A DNA stretch of 64,000 bases. It comes from Eopsaltria australis (Eukaryota > Chordata > Aves > Passeriformes > Petroicidae). A program made the translations under genes and the position numbers. The notes below the pieces were generated by a model, which had not been told where the DNA came from, did no database searches, and saw only the letters and a program-made list of their open reading frames with translations. Shown here piece by piece: positions 1 through 11,014 of this stretch (position 1 is the stretch's first letter; every line of letters starts with the position of its first letter). The stretch covers positions 1 through 64,000 of the forward strand of contig JAVTVJ010000017.1 in assembly GCA_034509425.1 (NCBI GenBank), given 5' to 3'.

Positions 1-1755
1 CTGCTCTGCGGTTCCCCTCACTGATGTACCCGGGAAGGTCTTGATGCGATCTCACATGCATCACGTGAAATGGGTGCTCTCGGTGGGACAACAGGGACAC
101 TAGCCGCGAGAGCAGCCCGAATAAATGTTTGTTAGAGACCTCCTTAAGTAAACTGTGTTCTGCTCTGACAGTTATCCCAGCAACGTAGGCCGAATCTGTA
201 ACCAAATTGAGAGGCTCCTGGAACCTCTCAAAGACTCTGACGACGGCTGCTAGTTCTGCAATTTGTGGGGACCCCTCTACCACATGGACCTCAGATTCCC
301 ACTTCTGGGTCCGAGGGTCCTTCCAAGTCATGACTGACTTGTGAGAGGATCCCGAGCCGTCAGTGAAAACCGTCAGAGCTCCTTTTACAGGCTTTTTTGA
401 CTGCATAAACTTTGGAACCAAATTAAAATTTGTGTTAAAGAGGTGATGTTTCAATTTCTTTCCCGTAATTTTGCCTGGGAAACTGTCAAGAGAGAACTGG
501 AGGCTCTCATTGGACTGGACTAATTTTTCCAAGTCCTCATCTTTCCAGGGAACACGAATGCATGAGAAATCGCACCCCGCAAGGGTGCGGAGCCTGGCCC
601 TCGCTCTGGTGATAAGCGAGGCCACCAGCTCTTGTGGCGTGGTAATAGTTTTGGACGGTGTGTGAGGGAGGAACACCCACTCTATGATTAAGAGGGGATC
701 CTTCAACCTCTCGTCCCATTGAAAGACCAGTCCGTGTAATTGGGGGACCTGCCCTAAGATGATAAGTTGAAAAGGCAGGTCCGGGGCCACTCTATGGGCG
801 TGCCTGGAGACTAAGGCTTTGCGCACCTTACCTATGGAAGCCCTGGCATTGGTGGTAAGCTGCTTTGGAGAGTCGAGTCCCTCACCGCCCTTCAGGAGAT
901 CGAACAAGGGGGCGAGGTCTGCCGTCGTCAGCCCCAGCAGAGGACGAACCCAGTTGATACTCCCACATAGCTGATGTAACTCCCGCAGGGTCCTGGGCTT
1001 GTCCACGATGTCGAGCTGCGGGGGTGTGACGGTCCGCTCTCCGATGCGGATGCCGAGGTACTTCCACGGTAGGGTGCGTTGTACTTTGTCCGGATGGATG
1101 GTCATCCCGGCACGCTGGATGGCATCGATGGTGGCTTTCAATGTCAGGTCCAAAAGATGCTCCGAGGGAGCACATACAAGGACGTCGTCCACGTAATGGA
1201 AAATTATGGATTTGGTGAAGGCTTTCCTCACTGGCGACAGTACTCGGGCTACGTACCACTGGCAGATTACAGGGGAACTTTTCATTCCCTGCGGTAAAAT
1301 CCGCCAATGGTACCTTTCCTGGGGCGCCTGCCTGTTCACAGACGGCACAGAAAACGCAAACCGCGGCGCATCATTTGGGTGCAACGGGATCAAGAAGAAG
1401 CAGTCCTTGATGTCAATAACTGCGAGTGGCCACGCTCGGGGGAGCATTGCCGGGGATGGTAATCCCGGCTGAAGGGGACCCATGTCAACAATGACCTCGT
1501 TAATCTTCCGTAGGTCGTGGAGAAGCCTCCACCCGCCTCCGCCAGCCTTGCGGATGACAAAGACAGGGGAGTTCCAAGGGCTGTCTGATGGGACAACATT
1601 ACCCTTGGAAATTTGCTCTTCCACGAGTGACCGTAGGGCGCTCAACTTATCTTTAGTGAGGGGCCACTGCTCCACCCACACCGGCTTGTCAGTTTTCCAG
1701 GTGAGTTGCGGGACAGAGCCATGGGTGGGGCGCCCAGCAGCGGCCCCAGCTAGAA
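1..1755 (-). CDS. pol: ERV-A pol: reverse transcriptase and RNase H, runs off the window
   Basis: This is the N-terminal part of the Pol polyprotein, which copies viral RNA to DNA and degrades the RNA strand. The reverse transcriptase active site YVDD is at 1195-1184 (minus) and the upstream catalytic DIKD block is near 1427-1416. The connection domain follows, and the RNase H motif TDGSGSS lies near 370-340, with a second acidic DS motif near 200. I read no stop codon in this frame from the pro-pol junction to base 1, so the frame is open for about 580 codons and continues outside the window with the integrase. Expression would depend on the -1 frameshift. Confidence 0.87.
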
Positions 1756-1759
1756 ATCC
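1726..1759 (-). promoter_or_regulatory. ERV-A pro-pol -1 frameshift signal (candidate)
   Basis: Just before the pro stop codon (1752-1750) the minus strand reads GGATTTC (1759-1753) in the phase G GAT TTC. It is one base from the GGATTTA slippery heptamer described for betaretroviral pro-pol. A few bases downstream is a potential hairpin with TGGGGC (1748-1743) pairing with GCCCCA (1731-1726). Pol continues in exactly the -1 frame, as expected. Confidence 0.6.
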
Positions 1760-2574
1760 CCTGGTGTATCTGGGATTTCTAGCCTGGTCCCCCATTGCGA
1801 CAAAAGGTCCCTACCCCAGAGGTTGAAGCCAGAGGCTACCACGTATGGTCTTACCGTGGCAACATGACCGTCTGGCCCCTCCACCAAGATGTTATTAGTG
1901 GACCTCTGGGGCATAACAGCTCCCCCAAGTCCGGTGATGTTTTCGGTTGAGGGCCGGAGCCCCCATCCATGTGGCCACTCTGCTGCTGAAATGATAGTCA
2001 CATCTGATCCTGTGTCCATCATTCCTCGGATGTGCACCGCTGCCTTGCCGTTTTTGAGGCGGCAAGACAGGGTGGGCTTGTCGGTCCCCAGGAGCTCTGA
2101 GTACATGGCCCGCGGTGTCATCTTCGTCTTGGGAAGGCCCTCCTGAATAATTATTGCATGAGCCAGCCACTGGCCCCTGGACACGAACCAGGGGGCCGAG
2201 TGACAGGCGGCGGTGATTTTAAAAGTCTGTCCCGGGATAGCTGTAACAATCTGAGGGAGCACAAAGAGCCCGAGAGGGCCCCTCGTGGAGTCCCCCACGA
2301 CCAAAAGCTCTGTCCTCTTATAAATGTCTCCACAAAGAAACACGTTATAACTACGAAAGTCTGTGTGGGTGACATGTTGAGGGTGGGCACTTACCAGGTG
2401 GAACCTGGTCCTGTCCTTGGCCGCTGCAGTGTCCCCCTCTCCCGCCGATGGTGTGGCGGGCGGTCTCGCCGGAGCGGTGATGGTGGTCCCGGTGTTGTCA
2501 GCATTTAATTTGGTGTCACAGCGCAGTGCTGTACTGCGCTCTTCTGCCCGGTTCCCTGGTGCTGGCGGCAACAC
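1750..2574 (-). CDS. pro: ERV-A pro: aspartic protease
   Basis: This is the retroviral aspartic protease that would cut the Gag and Gag-Pol polyproteins during maturation. The active site is DTGSD at about residues 184-188, and the flap and C-terminal GRDLL motif follow. The frame is -1 relative to gag and overlaps its end, so the product would be made by ribosomal frameshifting rather than from its own ATG. The N-terminal ~130 residues include a weakly dUTPase-like stretch, as in betaretroviruses, but no convincing catalytic motif was recognised. The reading frame has no internal stop. Confidence 0.85.
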   Translation of the reverse strand: MLPPAPGNRAEERSTALRCDTKLNADNTGTTITAPARPPATPSAGEGDTAAAKDRTRFHLVSAHPQHVTHTDFRSYNVFLCGDIYKRTELLVVGDSTRGPLGLFVLPQIVTAIPGQTFKITAACHSAPWFVSRGQWLAHAIIIQEGLPKTKMTPRAMYSELLGTDKPTLSCRLKNGKAAVHIRGMMDTGSDVTIISAAEWPHGWGLRPSTENITGLGGAVMPQRSTNNILVEGPDGHVATVRPYVVASGFNLWGRDLLSQWGTRLEIPDTPGDF

Positions 2575-4548
2575 AGGCAGAGCACCGCTCCGGGACCTGC
2601 GGGAGGCTTAGAACAAGAGGTGTTATTTCTCCGGGGCTTTGGACAAAAGCGTGCGATGTGCCCACCCTGTCCGCAGTTATAACACTTGTTATGTCCAGTT
2701 CGGTTATGGTCAATTTCAGGGGTGGCAGCCCCCGCTGCTGCCACATACCTCCTTTGCTGTTGGGGTCCGCGGCCTGGAGGAGGGGGTGCTACTGATGGCT
2801 CGGGGGTGATCTCGGCGCACGCTTCTAACATTGCCTCTAAGGTGGGTCGAGGCAATTTGGGGAGGGTTTTTAGGACTGCCTTGCAGGCAGCGTTGGCATT
2901 GGTGTATGCCACTGACCGGAGGAGCTTTGCTTGGTTTGAGGGGTCTTCCTCCTGTTTCTCGAGAGCCATCCTCACTCGGCCTACAAACTTAACAAAGCTC
3001 TCCTCTGGTTGTTGCCTGATGGTGGCATACCCATCTGAAGGCACCTCCGCAGATGGTAGCGTCAGGAGGGCCCTCAGCGCCGCCTGCTGTACGTCTCTAA
3101 TCGCTCTCGTTGGGAGCTGTGCAGCCTGCTCCTCACCCTTGCTAAAGTCCCCCTCGCCTGCTGGGTGGTCCATTGTCAGGTCATCGACCTCATCTTTCCC
3201 ATCGTATTCTCCCAGAAGGTCTTTTAGTAGGCGTTTCCAAGCTCTTTCCCATAGCATGTAATTTTCAGGAGTTAGGATCCCTTCCATAATTGACTTAAGG
3301 TCCTCCGGGACTAAGAGGTTGGACCTAAAGGTTGCTCTGAGCATGCCCTGGCTGTAAGATGATTCCAGCCCGTGGTCACTGATCATCTTACATAGGTCTC
3401 GCAGCTGGGAGAATGGAAAAGGCTCCCACCGGGGATTCCGGCCACGCCTACCCAGGTGGACCGGTAGGGCTACCAGGCTTTGTCCCGCCTCCTGGGCCGC
3501 GCCCCCTGGGCCCCCGGGCTCTGGGTGATCTGAACCCGGGCAGGCTGGGGCCCGGTCCCAGGCCTCGGGACTGGCCTCGGCCTGTGGGCCTCCGGGTTCT
3601 AGGCTCCGGGGCCCGGGGTGCCGGCAGGCCTCGGCCCCCTCCCTTCCGGGTTCTAGGCTCCGGGGCCCGGGGTGCCGGCAGGCCTCAGCCCCCTCCCTTC
3701 TGGGTTCTAGGTGTCGAGGCCCGGAAGGGGGGGTGTGGGAACCGGAGCCGGAGAGGGCAGCGCGCGAGGGGACGGGTGCCGCGCGGGGCCGGCTGGAGGT
3801 CCCGAGGGGATGGGAGGGGCCCGACGCGATACCACGCCCCGACGCGACGCAGGGGGAGGGACAGCCCCGGGGGCGGAGGACTTCGTGGGCAGGCTCAGGG
3901 GGGGAGTCCGGGGAAGGGGAGGGATCCCGCGCAAAACGGCTTTTGGCGCCAAAACGGGGGGTGGAAGGCGCGCTGGCCGCGCGGCCGGCGCCATCCCGCT
4001 CCTCACCGCGGCTATCCTCTCCTCTATAACCACGATAAGGGGGGGGGCACAACGGGCGCAACCGGGCACCCGGGCACAGGCAAAACATCCAAGGGAAGGT
4101 CCGGCGCGGAGAAGCCCCCTCCCCACCGGCCAGGGAGCGCCGGAGATCGCGGGGGATCGAGGGCAAACGACACCCGACGAGAGTCTCGACGCCCCAGGGA
4201 AGGGGGGTGAGGAGAGTGGGGCGGCAGGGAAAGTGGGGTAGGAGGAACCGGGGTTTCAACTTTCCCCTTACTAAGTCTCCTCAAAGAATCGCAAATTAAA
4301 ATCAAAACCGAATAAAAACGAGTAATGCTAACATCTCCCTCCCGAACCTTTTTAGTTACTAAATCCCCCACTTTGTCCCAAAAGCCCAGATCTCGAACTA
4401 AATTTAAAGAAACCGAGGGAAACTGAATAAAAACCCATCTAACGAATTCCCTTAAAAGAGGTTTTGAAAAACGCCTCCCCTCCGCAGTTAAAACTCCCTT
4501 AATTTGGGAGTAAAACCCCTTTTGCTGCCTGGAAAGCCGGGCACCCAT
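2505..4548 (-). pseudogene. gag: ERV-A gag, one frame break
   Basis: Gag is the structural polyprotein of the virus particle. The start was chosen at 4548 because it gives an MG-start (myristoylation) and a basic, helical matrix region; an upstream in-frame ATG at 4575 adds nine residues. The matrix frame stops at 4024 after a proline-rich stretch. Capsid continues in another frame to 2505, so an indel lies between about 4260 and 4024. The capsid has a major homology region (key residues Q, E, F, R at about 3010-2950), followed by a nucleocapsid zinc knuckle CX2CX4HX4C near 2690-2645. A second knuckle seems degenerate. Repeated Pro/Arg-rich units at 3550-3720 reflect a local GC-rich duplication. 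The end overlaps pro by about 70 bases. Confidence 0.87.
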
Positions 4549-4892
4549 AACGGCAGCAACTCCTAGCCGAGGCAAACAGGAAAGCTAACGCGGTGGGGTC
4601 AGGGGAAATTCTTAAACTCACTTTCCGGACGCTGCGCAGCGATTGTACTCCACGTGCCGGGTCCCGGATCCCTGGCACCTCTCCCGTCCCTGACCGCCGG
4701 TCACAGTCCTCTGGCTAGGGTGGTGTGGTGACCGAGGCTCTCTCCACACTCCATCGGGAGAGAGGTTGCTCGATCTCCCCTCCCGAAAAGTCCACTAAAA
4801 CGCGGAGCTCTTCAGGAAGGGCGGCCGACACTGCAACGGCGCGCTTCTGGCGAAGGTCGCTCCGATGAGGCAAGTGGTCAAGCTGACCAAAT

Positions 4893-4910
4893 GCCGCACG
4901 TTGGGCGTCA
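4893..4910 (-). promoter_or_regulatory. ERV-A primer binding site, tRNA-Lys(1,2)-like
   Basis: The minus-strand sequence TGACGCCCAACGTGCGGC starts two bases after the LTR end. It differs at two positions from the standard PBS for tRNA-Lys-1,2, which many betaretroviruses use. The bases that follow, to gag at 4548, are untranslated leader. That leader contains a GC-rich stem-loop around 4651-4677 (GTGCC paired with GGCAC). Confidence 0.75.
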
Positions 4911-4912
4911 GC

Positions 4913-5518
4913 TGTGGCCGTCCGCCTGCCTCCTCGGTGGAGTGGAGGTGGCTACTAGCAAAGGCGGATGCGACTTGGGTCCTCGGGGGCCAGCCTGGTT
5001 CCCAATCGCCGAGCGACTCTTGCCCTTGCTCCCTGCTAGCTGCTCGGTAGGCGAACTCTCCCACACCTCAGGGGGTTCCTCCAACCCAGGAATGAAGAGA
5101 CACAGACACGAAGTTCTGCACTCTGTGGCACCGGGGATCGGAGGACCCCGATTCCCCTGGGACACGATCTTTTATTGTTCCCCCGGTGACCAATCACCGG
5201 GTAGCAGAGGGGAGGAACTGGGGAGGAGCAGGGGACAGGGAGCAAACCAGGGATAGAAGGGGGATGAGCGAGGGTTACAGACAGGGGAGTGATACAATGA
5301 ACAACCCAGTAACTGAGAACTCTCTAGGAAACTGGGGGTGACTAACTCAGATGGGCAGGTGGCGCTCCCCAATGAGCCCTGGGGGTATTAACCTGTCTCG
5401 AGCCCAGCCTCTTCTGGGCTAAACTATTGTTTGCTCTACCTCGGGGGAGCCCTCCTCCTCCCCCCAGGGCTTTCTCATTGGAAATTCTTCTTCTGGGATA
5501 ACCTGCACCACTGCCACA
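4913..5518 (-). repeat. ERV-A 5' LTR
   Basis: On the minus strand the LTR starts TGTGGC at 5518 and ends GCCACA at 4913, a perfect 6-bp terminal inverted repeat with TG...CA ends. A polyadenylation signal AATAAA lies at 5176-5171 (minus), placing the end of R shortly after it. The right edge abuts ERV-B protease sequence directly. A PBS follows two bases past the left edge, which fixes that boundary. Confidence 0.85.
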
Positions 5519-5840
5519 GGGGACATGCCGCCTCTATGGCAGTCAGGATCCCCACGTCATAGGGCTTCAGTTTTGGGCAGACACGGGTTCAGATTGTACA
5601 ATTATTCCCCAAGCACATTGGCCACAGCATTGGCAATTTACAGAAGCCCCCCCAGTGAATGGTGTGGGAGGGCCATCCCGGGCGTGGAAAAGCACCCAGT
5701 TGGTAGCTATAACACTTCACACAAAAAAGGGACCAGAACAAACAGTGGCAATCTACCCCTACATTCTACAGAACTCTCCACCTTTGATAGGAAGAGACAT
5801 CCTTGCTCTGTTAGGAGTCAGGATGACAAATTTACCATGA
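5519..5840 (+). pseudogene. pro: ERV-B copy 1 protease, N-terminus lost
   Basis: This is the C-terminal two thirds of an aspartic protease. The active-site DTGSD is at about 5581-5595, and the C-terminal GRD motif near 5791 is kept. The N-terminus was separated by the ERV-A insertion at 5518/5519. The frame ends with TGA at 5838-5840. It is collinear with 22920-23237 in copy 2, with only a few substitutions. Its natural expression would have been by frameshifting from gag. Confidence 0.85.
5828..5834 (+). promoter_or_regulatory. ERV-B pro-pol -1 slippery heptamer AAATTTA
   Basis: AAATTTA lies in the correct phase (A AAT TTA) two codons before the pro stop, and pol continues in the -1 frame. 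It is conserved in copy 2 at 23225-23231. This is a canonical X XXY YYZ frameshift heptamer. Confidence 0.8.
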
Positions 5841-7872
5841 GGGCCACTGCAGTTCATCCACCGCTGCCAATTAAATTGACTTGGAAATCATCAGAAATTG
5901 TATACGTGGAGCAGTGGCCCCTGTCAGAGCCTCGAATGGCAGCTTTGCTGGAACTGGTTGACCGTGAATTACAAAAGGGTCACATAGAACCCTCCATCAG
6001 CCCGTGGAACACCCCTGTATTTGTAACCCCCAAAAAGTCTGGAGAAAGTTACCGCCTCATCCATGACCTGAGAGAAGTAAATAAGACAGCCAGACCCATG
6101 GGCCCAGTTCAGACACTACTGCCCATGAACTCAGCTATCCCCGAAGGCCAGCCATGCGCAGTGCTGGACATTAAAGACTGTTTCTTTTCAATACCTCTGC
6201 ACCCTGAAGACAAAGAACGTTTTGCTTTTTCTGTCATGTTCCCAAATGGCAATAGACCCAACCTTCGCTTTCAATGAAAAGTATTACCTCAAGGGTTCGT
6301 AGACAGTCCCTCCATATGCCAGATCACCGTAGACAAAGCACTGATGCCAGTCCGACACTGCTACCCCGCTGCAACCATCATCCAATACATGGATGACATC
6401 CTCGTCGCTGCACCATCAGCAAGCCAAGTGGATCACTTAGTGTCCACAATCACGGAGACTCTCCAAGCAAACGGCTTCGAGATCATGAGCGCGAAGATCA
6501 AGAAAGGACCCTGCGTGACCTTCCTGGGAGTAGGAATCACAAGCTCCTACGTGACACCCCCCAAGGTGAAGGTCCGCTGAGACATCAAGACGCTCCATGA
6601 CGTGCAGCGCCTCGTGGGATCCCTGCAGTGGCTCCGTAACATTGTCCTGATTCCTCCCGAGATCATGGACCCCTTGCATGAGCTCCTGAAAGGCAAGCAC
6701 CCTTGGGAACCCAAACAACTAACGCCACAAGCAGCGAGCTCTCTTGACTTCATCGAGCATCAGATGTCCACCAGCACCCTTGCCAGATGGAACCCAAGAA
6801 TGCCGCTTGATTTATACGTTCACTTTACACCAAAGGGAGGAGTGGGAGCACTAGCCCAAGGGCCTTCAGAGAAGTCCCGGCCGATCCAGTGGATAGTCCT
6901 TGGAAAACCAGCTCGTGCATTCTCCCCAGGAATCGAATGCATCGCCAACCTCATCACGAAGGGCAGGAAACTTGCCTTGAGACACCTGGAAACCGAGCCG
7001 ACGAGAATCCACCTTCCCTTCCGCAAACAGCCAATCACAGAATCAACCACGACACAGGAGCACCTAGCCCTTGCTCTCACAGGCTTCACAGGAGAAATCT
7101 CCTACTCCGCCAAACCACCTTGGACCCAGCTACTGACCATTGTGGACATAGACGTGCCACCGAAGGTCGTGGACCGACCGCTGCCAGGACCGACGGTCTT
7201 CACAGACGCTTCCTCCACAACTTCTACCGCAGCGGCGGTGTGGCAGACGGGAGAACAGTGGCACTGCATCAAAGCACGTGACCCCACACTGTCAGTACAA
7301 CAGCTGGAGGCAACAGCAGTGGTCTTGGCATGTGGACTCTTCCAAGAAGAACACCTCAACATCGTAACAGACTCTATATTCGTGGCAAGGCTCTGCCTAG
7401 CCATGTCAGGACCAGGTGTGTCAACATCTGCAGCAGCTCTAATGCTGGAAGAAGCACTCTCCTCGCGACAGGGCACCGTGTCTGTCATCCACATCAACAG
7501 CCACAACCCAGTTAAAGGTTATTTCCAGACCGGCAACGACAAAGCAGATGCCGCAGCAAAGGGAGTGTGGACACTGCAAAAAGCTCGTCAGTTACATGAG
7601 TCACTCCACATCGGAGCCAAGGCACTGGCGAAGAGATGCGGGATCTCGGCAGCAGACGCAAAGCATGTAGTGGCCACCTGCCCTCATTGCCAGAAGTTAC
7701 CCCTATGGTCCAGTGGGATCAACCCAAGAGGTCTCAAGCCCTCAGAAATCTGGCAGTCAGACTTCACTTCATGTCAACTGCTGAAGCCTCGGGCATGGCT
7801 TGCAATGACAGTGGACACTTACAGCGGAGTGATTGTGGCCACGCAGCACCCCAAAACTAACTCTAGAGCCAC
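5835..7872 (+). pseudogene. pol: ERV-B copy 1 pol, part 1: RT, RNase H, integrase N-half
   Basis: One reading frame runs through this part and is broken by two in-frame TGA codons, at 6275-6277 and 6578-6580. The reverse transcriptase has DIKD near 6169-6180 and YMDD at 6386-6397. The connection domain follows, then RNase H (TDAS near 7202). The integrase starts with a zinc-binding region that ends in a CPHC motif near 7679-7690, followed by the first catalytic Asp near 7759. The sequence stops after the first catalytic Asp, where the ERV-C LTR begins. The rest of the integrase is at 15162. YMDD and the pro/pol frame relation point to class II. Confidence 0.88.
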
Positions 7873-8300
7873 TGATGCCTTAGGTTTTAACCTCTTATTT
7901 TTTTCATCAAGACTGCTCTAAAACTCCATAAATTGTCATCTAGTGTTCTGTTACTGTCATTTAGACGAAACAATTTCTCTCGGGGCTGGAGTTTCAAGGA
8001 CATACAGTTTTTTCCAAAAGCCCAAAATGTAAACACCCATGGACAGCAGCGAAGAGAAGAAGGGAACAAGCTGGGGATGGGACTTCAAGACCCGAAACTG
8101 TAATAGGACAATGGGTTTCTGATATGCAGATGAACCAAAGGTATATCTGTCCCAAAAACACGTGCTAGGTGTCCATTTTTGGGTGTAGTCTCTGAGAGAC
8201 TCTTGCATGGCCCAAAGTGTAACTTGTTTTAATAAATACTTCTTTTATTCTCTTAACTCTGTCCAGCCTCTGTTTCAGGTCAGCCTTTTGTAAGGCATCA
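7873..8300 (+). repeat. ERV-C 5' LTR
   Basis: The LTR starts TGATGCCTTA and ends TAAGGCATCA, a perfect 10-bp terminal inverted repeat, unusually long for a retroviral LTR. The polyadenylation signal AATAAA is at 8231-8236. It matches 14734-15161. Confidence 0.93.
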
Positions 8301-8304
8301 GAAT

Positions 8305-8322
8305 TGGCGACTCTGGTGGGAC
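8305..8322 (+). promoter_or_regulatory. ERV-C primer binding site, tRNA-Arg
   Basis: TGGCGACTCTGGTGGGAC starts four bases after the LTR. Its complement ends in GAGTCGCCA and fits the 3' end of a vertebrate tRNA-Arg (UCU type) over all 18 bases, from my knowledge of tRNA sequences. Arg-primed class I ERVs are known. Confidence 0.75.
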
Positions 8323-8670
8323 GGGAGGCTTCTGAAAAACCCCTGGACCCTAGAGGAGATCCAGCCCCCGCCCCCGCCCCCACTCTTCACCAGCACGGGA
8401 AGAGGAGGCTTCGACCACAGTCCAGACGGTATCAGAGCCGAAGGATCCTTTGACTTGACTCAGAGGCACGTGAGTAACGGAATAAAAGCAGTATTCTGTT
8501 TGTTTTAGTCTGTGAGGGAGGGGGTCAAGAGATCGTTGATCTCTTAGAATTTGTTTAGCATCTTTGGGGCTCAATAAAGTGTCCCAAGGGGGCTGTGGCA
8601 TACTTGCCACTTCCCCCTCTGGTTGTTTTAACTCGTGAGAGCTTAGTGCTGCAGCAGCAGCAATTTGGCT

Positions 8671-8752
8671 TGGAGCCAAGGGTGGGGCAGTGGCTTAAGC
8701 TGCTGCCTGCTGGCACCAAGCTCAGGAGTTCGAATCCCCCTCCTACTTGTTT
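8671..8752 (+). other. tRNA-like segment in the ERV-C leader
   Basis: The leader holds a perfect pol III B-box-like GTTCGAATCCC at 8728-8738. An A-box-like TGGCTTAAGCTGC starts at 8691, with a D-arm-like stem GCAG/CTGC around it. The acceptor and anticodon stems do not fold as in a normal tRNA, so this is a tRNA-derived relic or a fortuitous match, not a tRNA gene. It lies between the PBS and gag. Confidence 0.4.
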
Positions 8753-8793
8753 GCCTTGCTACCTGCTTAGTGTATCATTTATAACTACTCACG

Positions 8794-11014
8794 ATGGGTT
8801 GCAACTTTTCTTGTTCAGATGATGCTCAAATACCTCAGGATTCACCATTAGGTCTAGTCTTAGAAAACTGGCAAAAATTAACCGGGACGAGCAAACAGTT
8901 TACAAAACCTGAGATTATACGGTTGTCTAAAACCATTTGGCCAACTTTTAATTTAAAAGACAATCAAAGGTGGCCTAAACTTGGTAGCTTGGATGAAGAA
9001 CTGGTAGTGGATTTAACATCCCGCCTGTGTGAACAGCACTACTTCCAAGAAACTGAGTATTTGAGATTCTTTTTAGTTATAGCACAAGATGAGCAGCTGC
9101 AGAAACCTAAATCACAGTATGTGTTGTTCTTAAGGAAAAAAGAGAAAAAGAGTGAAGGGGAACCGCCCATATTAAATTCGGTGTGCAGTAATAAAGAAGA
9201 AGCAGAGTCAGATCTAGTAGCACCGGCACTAAGAGCTAATCCAGCGCCGGCCCCGGGGGGGGGCCCAGCCGCGGCCGGCTCAGAGGCTGCTCTAGCCCCG
9301 GCGGGGGGGGGAGCCCAGGCCCAGGCCGTTCCGGGTGCGCAAGCAGCGGCGGCGCCGGTGGCGCCGGCCGCCCCTGCTCCCCCCGCCATGTCTGCCCCGC
9401 CGGTGCCCGCGTCTTCTGCGCATGCGCACGCCGCGACCGCCCCGGCCCCGTCCCCTCTACAGCCACCGTTCCAATCAGGGGCAGGGGAGGGGGAGAGGGG
9501 AGTCGCAGCTTCCACAGAATCCCTGTCAGTGAAGAAGGAAGAATACTGCCTTTGCCCATCAAAGAAGATGCAGGCCCCTGTGCCGCCTCCCCCTTGGGAG
9601 CCGGAGCCGCCTGCGCTTTGCCCCTGCTTTCAGGAGGCCTCCCCCTTCTTCACAACCCCACGCGCGCCTTGGTGGGAGGGGCCAGGGGGAGGGGAATGCC
9701 AGCGGGTGCAGCCAACGGCACCACCCCTGGAGGTGGGGCCGAGGGGCAGAGCTTTCTACCGAGAGGGTGGAGAGGGCACCTCCTACAGGGAGAGCCGAGC
9801 CCCTCCCGCTCTCAGGCCTGTGAGCTGCCATAGCAACGTCGCGCGCCGAGGAGCTGGCCCAGGGGATGACGTCATCAAAGCAAGCGACCCGGCCATAAGC
9901 GCTGTGCGCCGCAGCAGATCTTGGGCTGCGATTCCTAAGATTAGAACTGATCCAGGTAAATTTAACACAGCTGATTCACAATCGGACAGCTCTCCCTCTG
10001 ATAGCTCTTCTGAAGAAGAAGATGAAATCTTAGCTGCCCTAAGCAGGCGAAGGAAGGGAAGGATAGCCCAAAGGGCCATACGAGAACGTAGTCCTGTAGC
10101 AAAACGTACCAGATCAAAAAAGAAAAAAAGAGAAGAACCAGTTCTACAAGCCCCATTACGGCAAGCAGTTGGCAACCAAGGGCCAATATATGTAAAGGTT
10201 CCATACTCCCTTATTGAGTTGGAACAGTGGAAAACCACTGTAAGACAGTATAAAGAAAACCCAGATAAGGTTGCCAAGCTAGTGGATAGAGCTATTAGCA
10301 CACAAAACCCTGACTGGACAGATCTGAACTCTATGTTAGATACATTGCTTGATCCCACTGAAAGGCAAATGGTTAATAATGCTATTACAACATCGTTAGA
10401 ATCAGGCATAGCGAATGGATCGATCCAAGGTACGGTTGCTGAAATATATCCTTTAAGTGATCCTAACTGGGATCCAAACATCCCAGAGCAGATGTCAAGA
10501 CTAAAACGGTATCAAAATCTCATAGTATATGGGTTAAAACATGGGGTCCCTAAAGCTCTAAATTGGTCAAAGCTTTACGCAGTACAGCAAAACTATGACG
10601 AATCACCCACTGATTTTTTTAATAGGTTGAGAGAAACTGCTATCAAATATACAGGTCTAGATCCTGATTCAGCTGATGGAAAAGCACACCTAGTCCTCTT
10701 GTTTATGGGTCAAGCAGCAGATGATATAAGAAGGAAGCTACAGAAGTTAGAGGGGGTTCGAGACATAGATAGAATGCTAGAAGTAGCCTGGAGAGTATAT
10801 CGAGACAGGGGCTCAAATGAAGGAGTTAGACGGCAACCTAGCAAAAAGACAATCCAAGAAAAGTCATCCAAAAAAAACTTCCCCTACAGACAAAGATCAG
10901 TGTGCCTATTGTAAAAAGTGGGGACATTGGAAAAATGATTGTCCCGTGTTGAAGCAAAAGTCCCCAGTTCCCCAGCTCCCGATCGAACAAGGCTCGGGTT
11001 CATGCTCAGAATGA
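8794..11014 (+). pseudogene. gag: ERV-C gag, one frameshift in an A-run
   Basis: This Gag polyprotein is of gammaretroviral type. The ATG at 8794 gives MG plus a matrix domain of about 130 residues. A long Ala/Pro/Gly-rich, GC-rich linker follows (about residues 145-340), with a PTAP late-domain motif near 9709-9720 that would recruit ESCRT-I for budding. An acidic and basic linker precedes the capsid (about residues 465-690), which includes a major homology region near 10593-10640. The single CX2CX4HX4C zinc knuckle (10901-10942) is one frame over, so an indel occurred in the eight-A run at 10870-10877. The corrected frame ends at UGA 11012-11014, followed by pol in the same frame. Confidence 0.88.

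Larger units (their letters stand above)
1..5518 (-). mobile_element. ERV-A: class II betaretrovirus-like provirus, 5' part
   Basis: This is an antisense provirus. Reading leftwards on the minus strand it has a 606-bp 5' LTR, a PBS, gag, pro and pol, and it leaves the window inside the RNase H region. Gag, pro and pol lie in three successive -1 frames, the layout typical of betaretroviruses. The element interrupts the protease gene of ERV-B copy 1: the sequence resuming at 5519 matches ERV-B copy 2 from about 22914. The 3' LTR and the left target-site copy lie outside the window. Pol and pro are open, so the insertion looks fairly young. Gag carries one frame break. Confidence 0.93.

Noticed and set aside
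3413..4241. Long plus-strand Arg/Gly/Pro-rich open frames
   Set aside because: They are antisense shadows of the GC-rich linker in ERV-A gag.
8671..8752. Functional tRNA gene in the ERV-C leader
   Set aside because: No matching acceptor stem and no standard anticodon arm.
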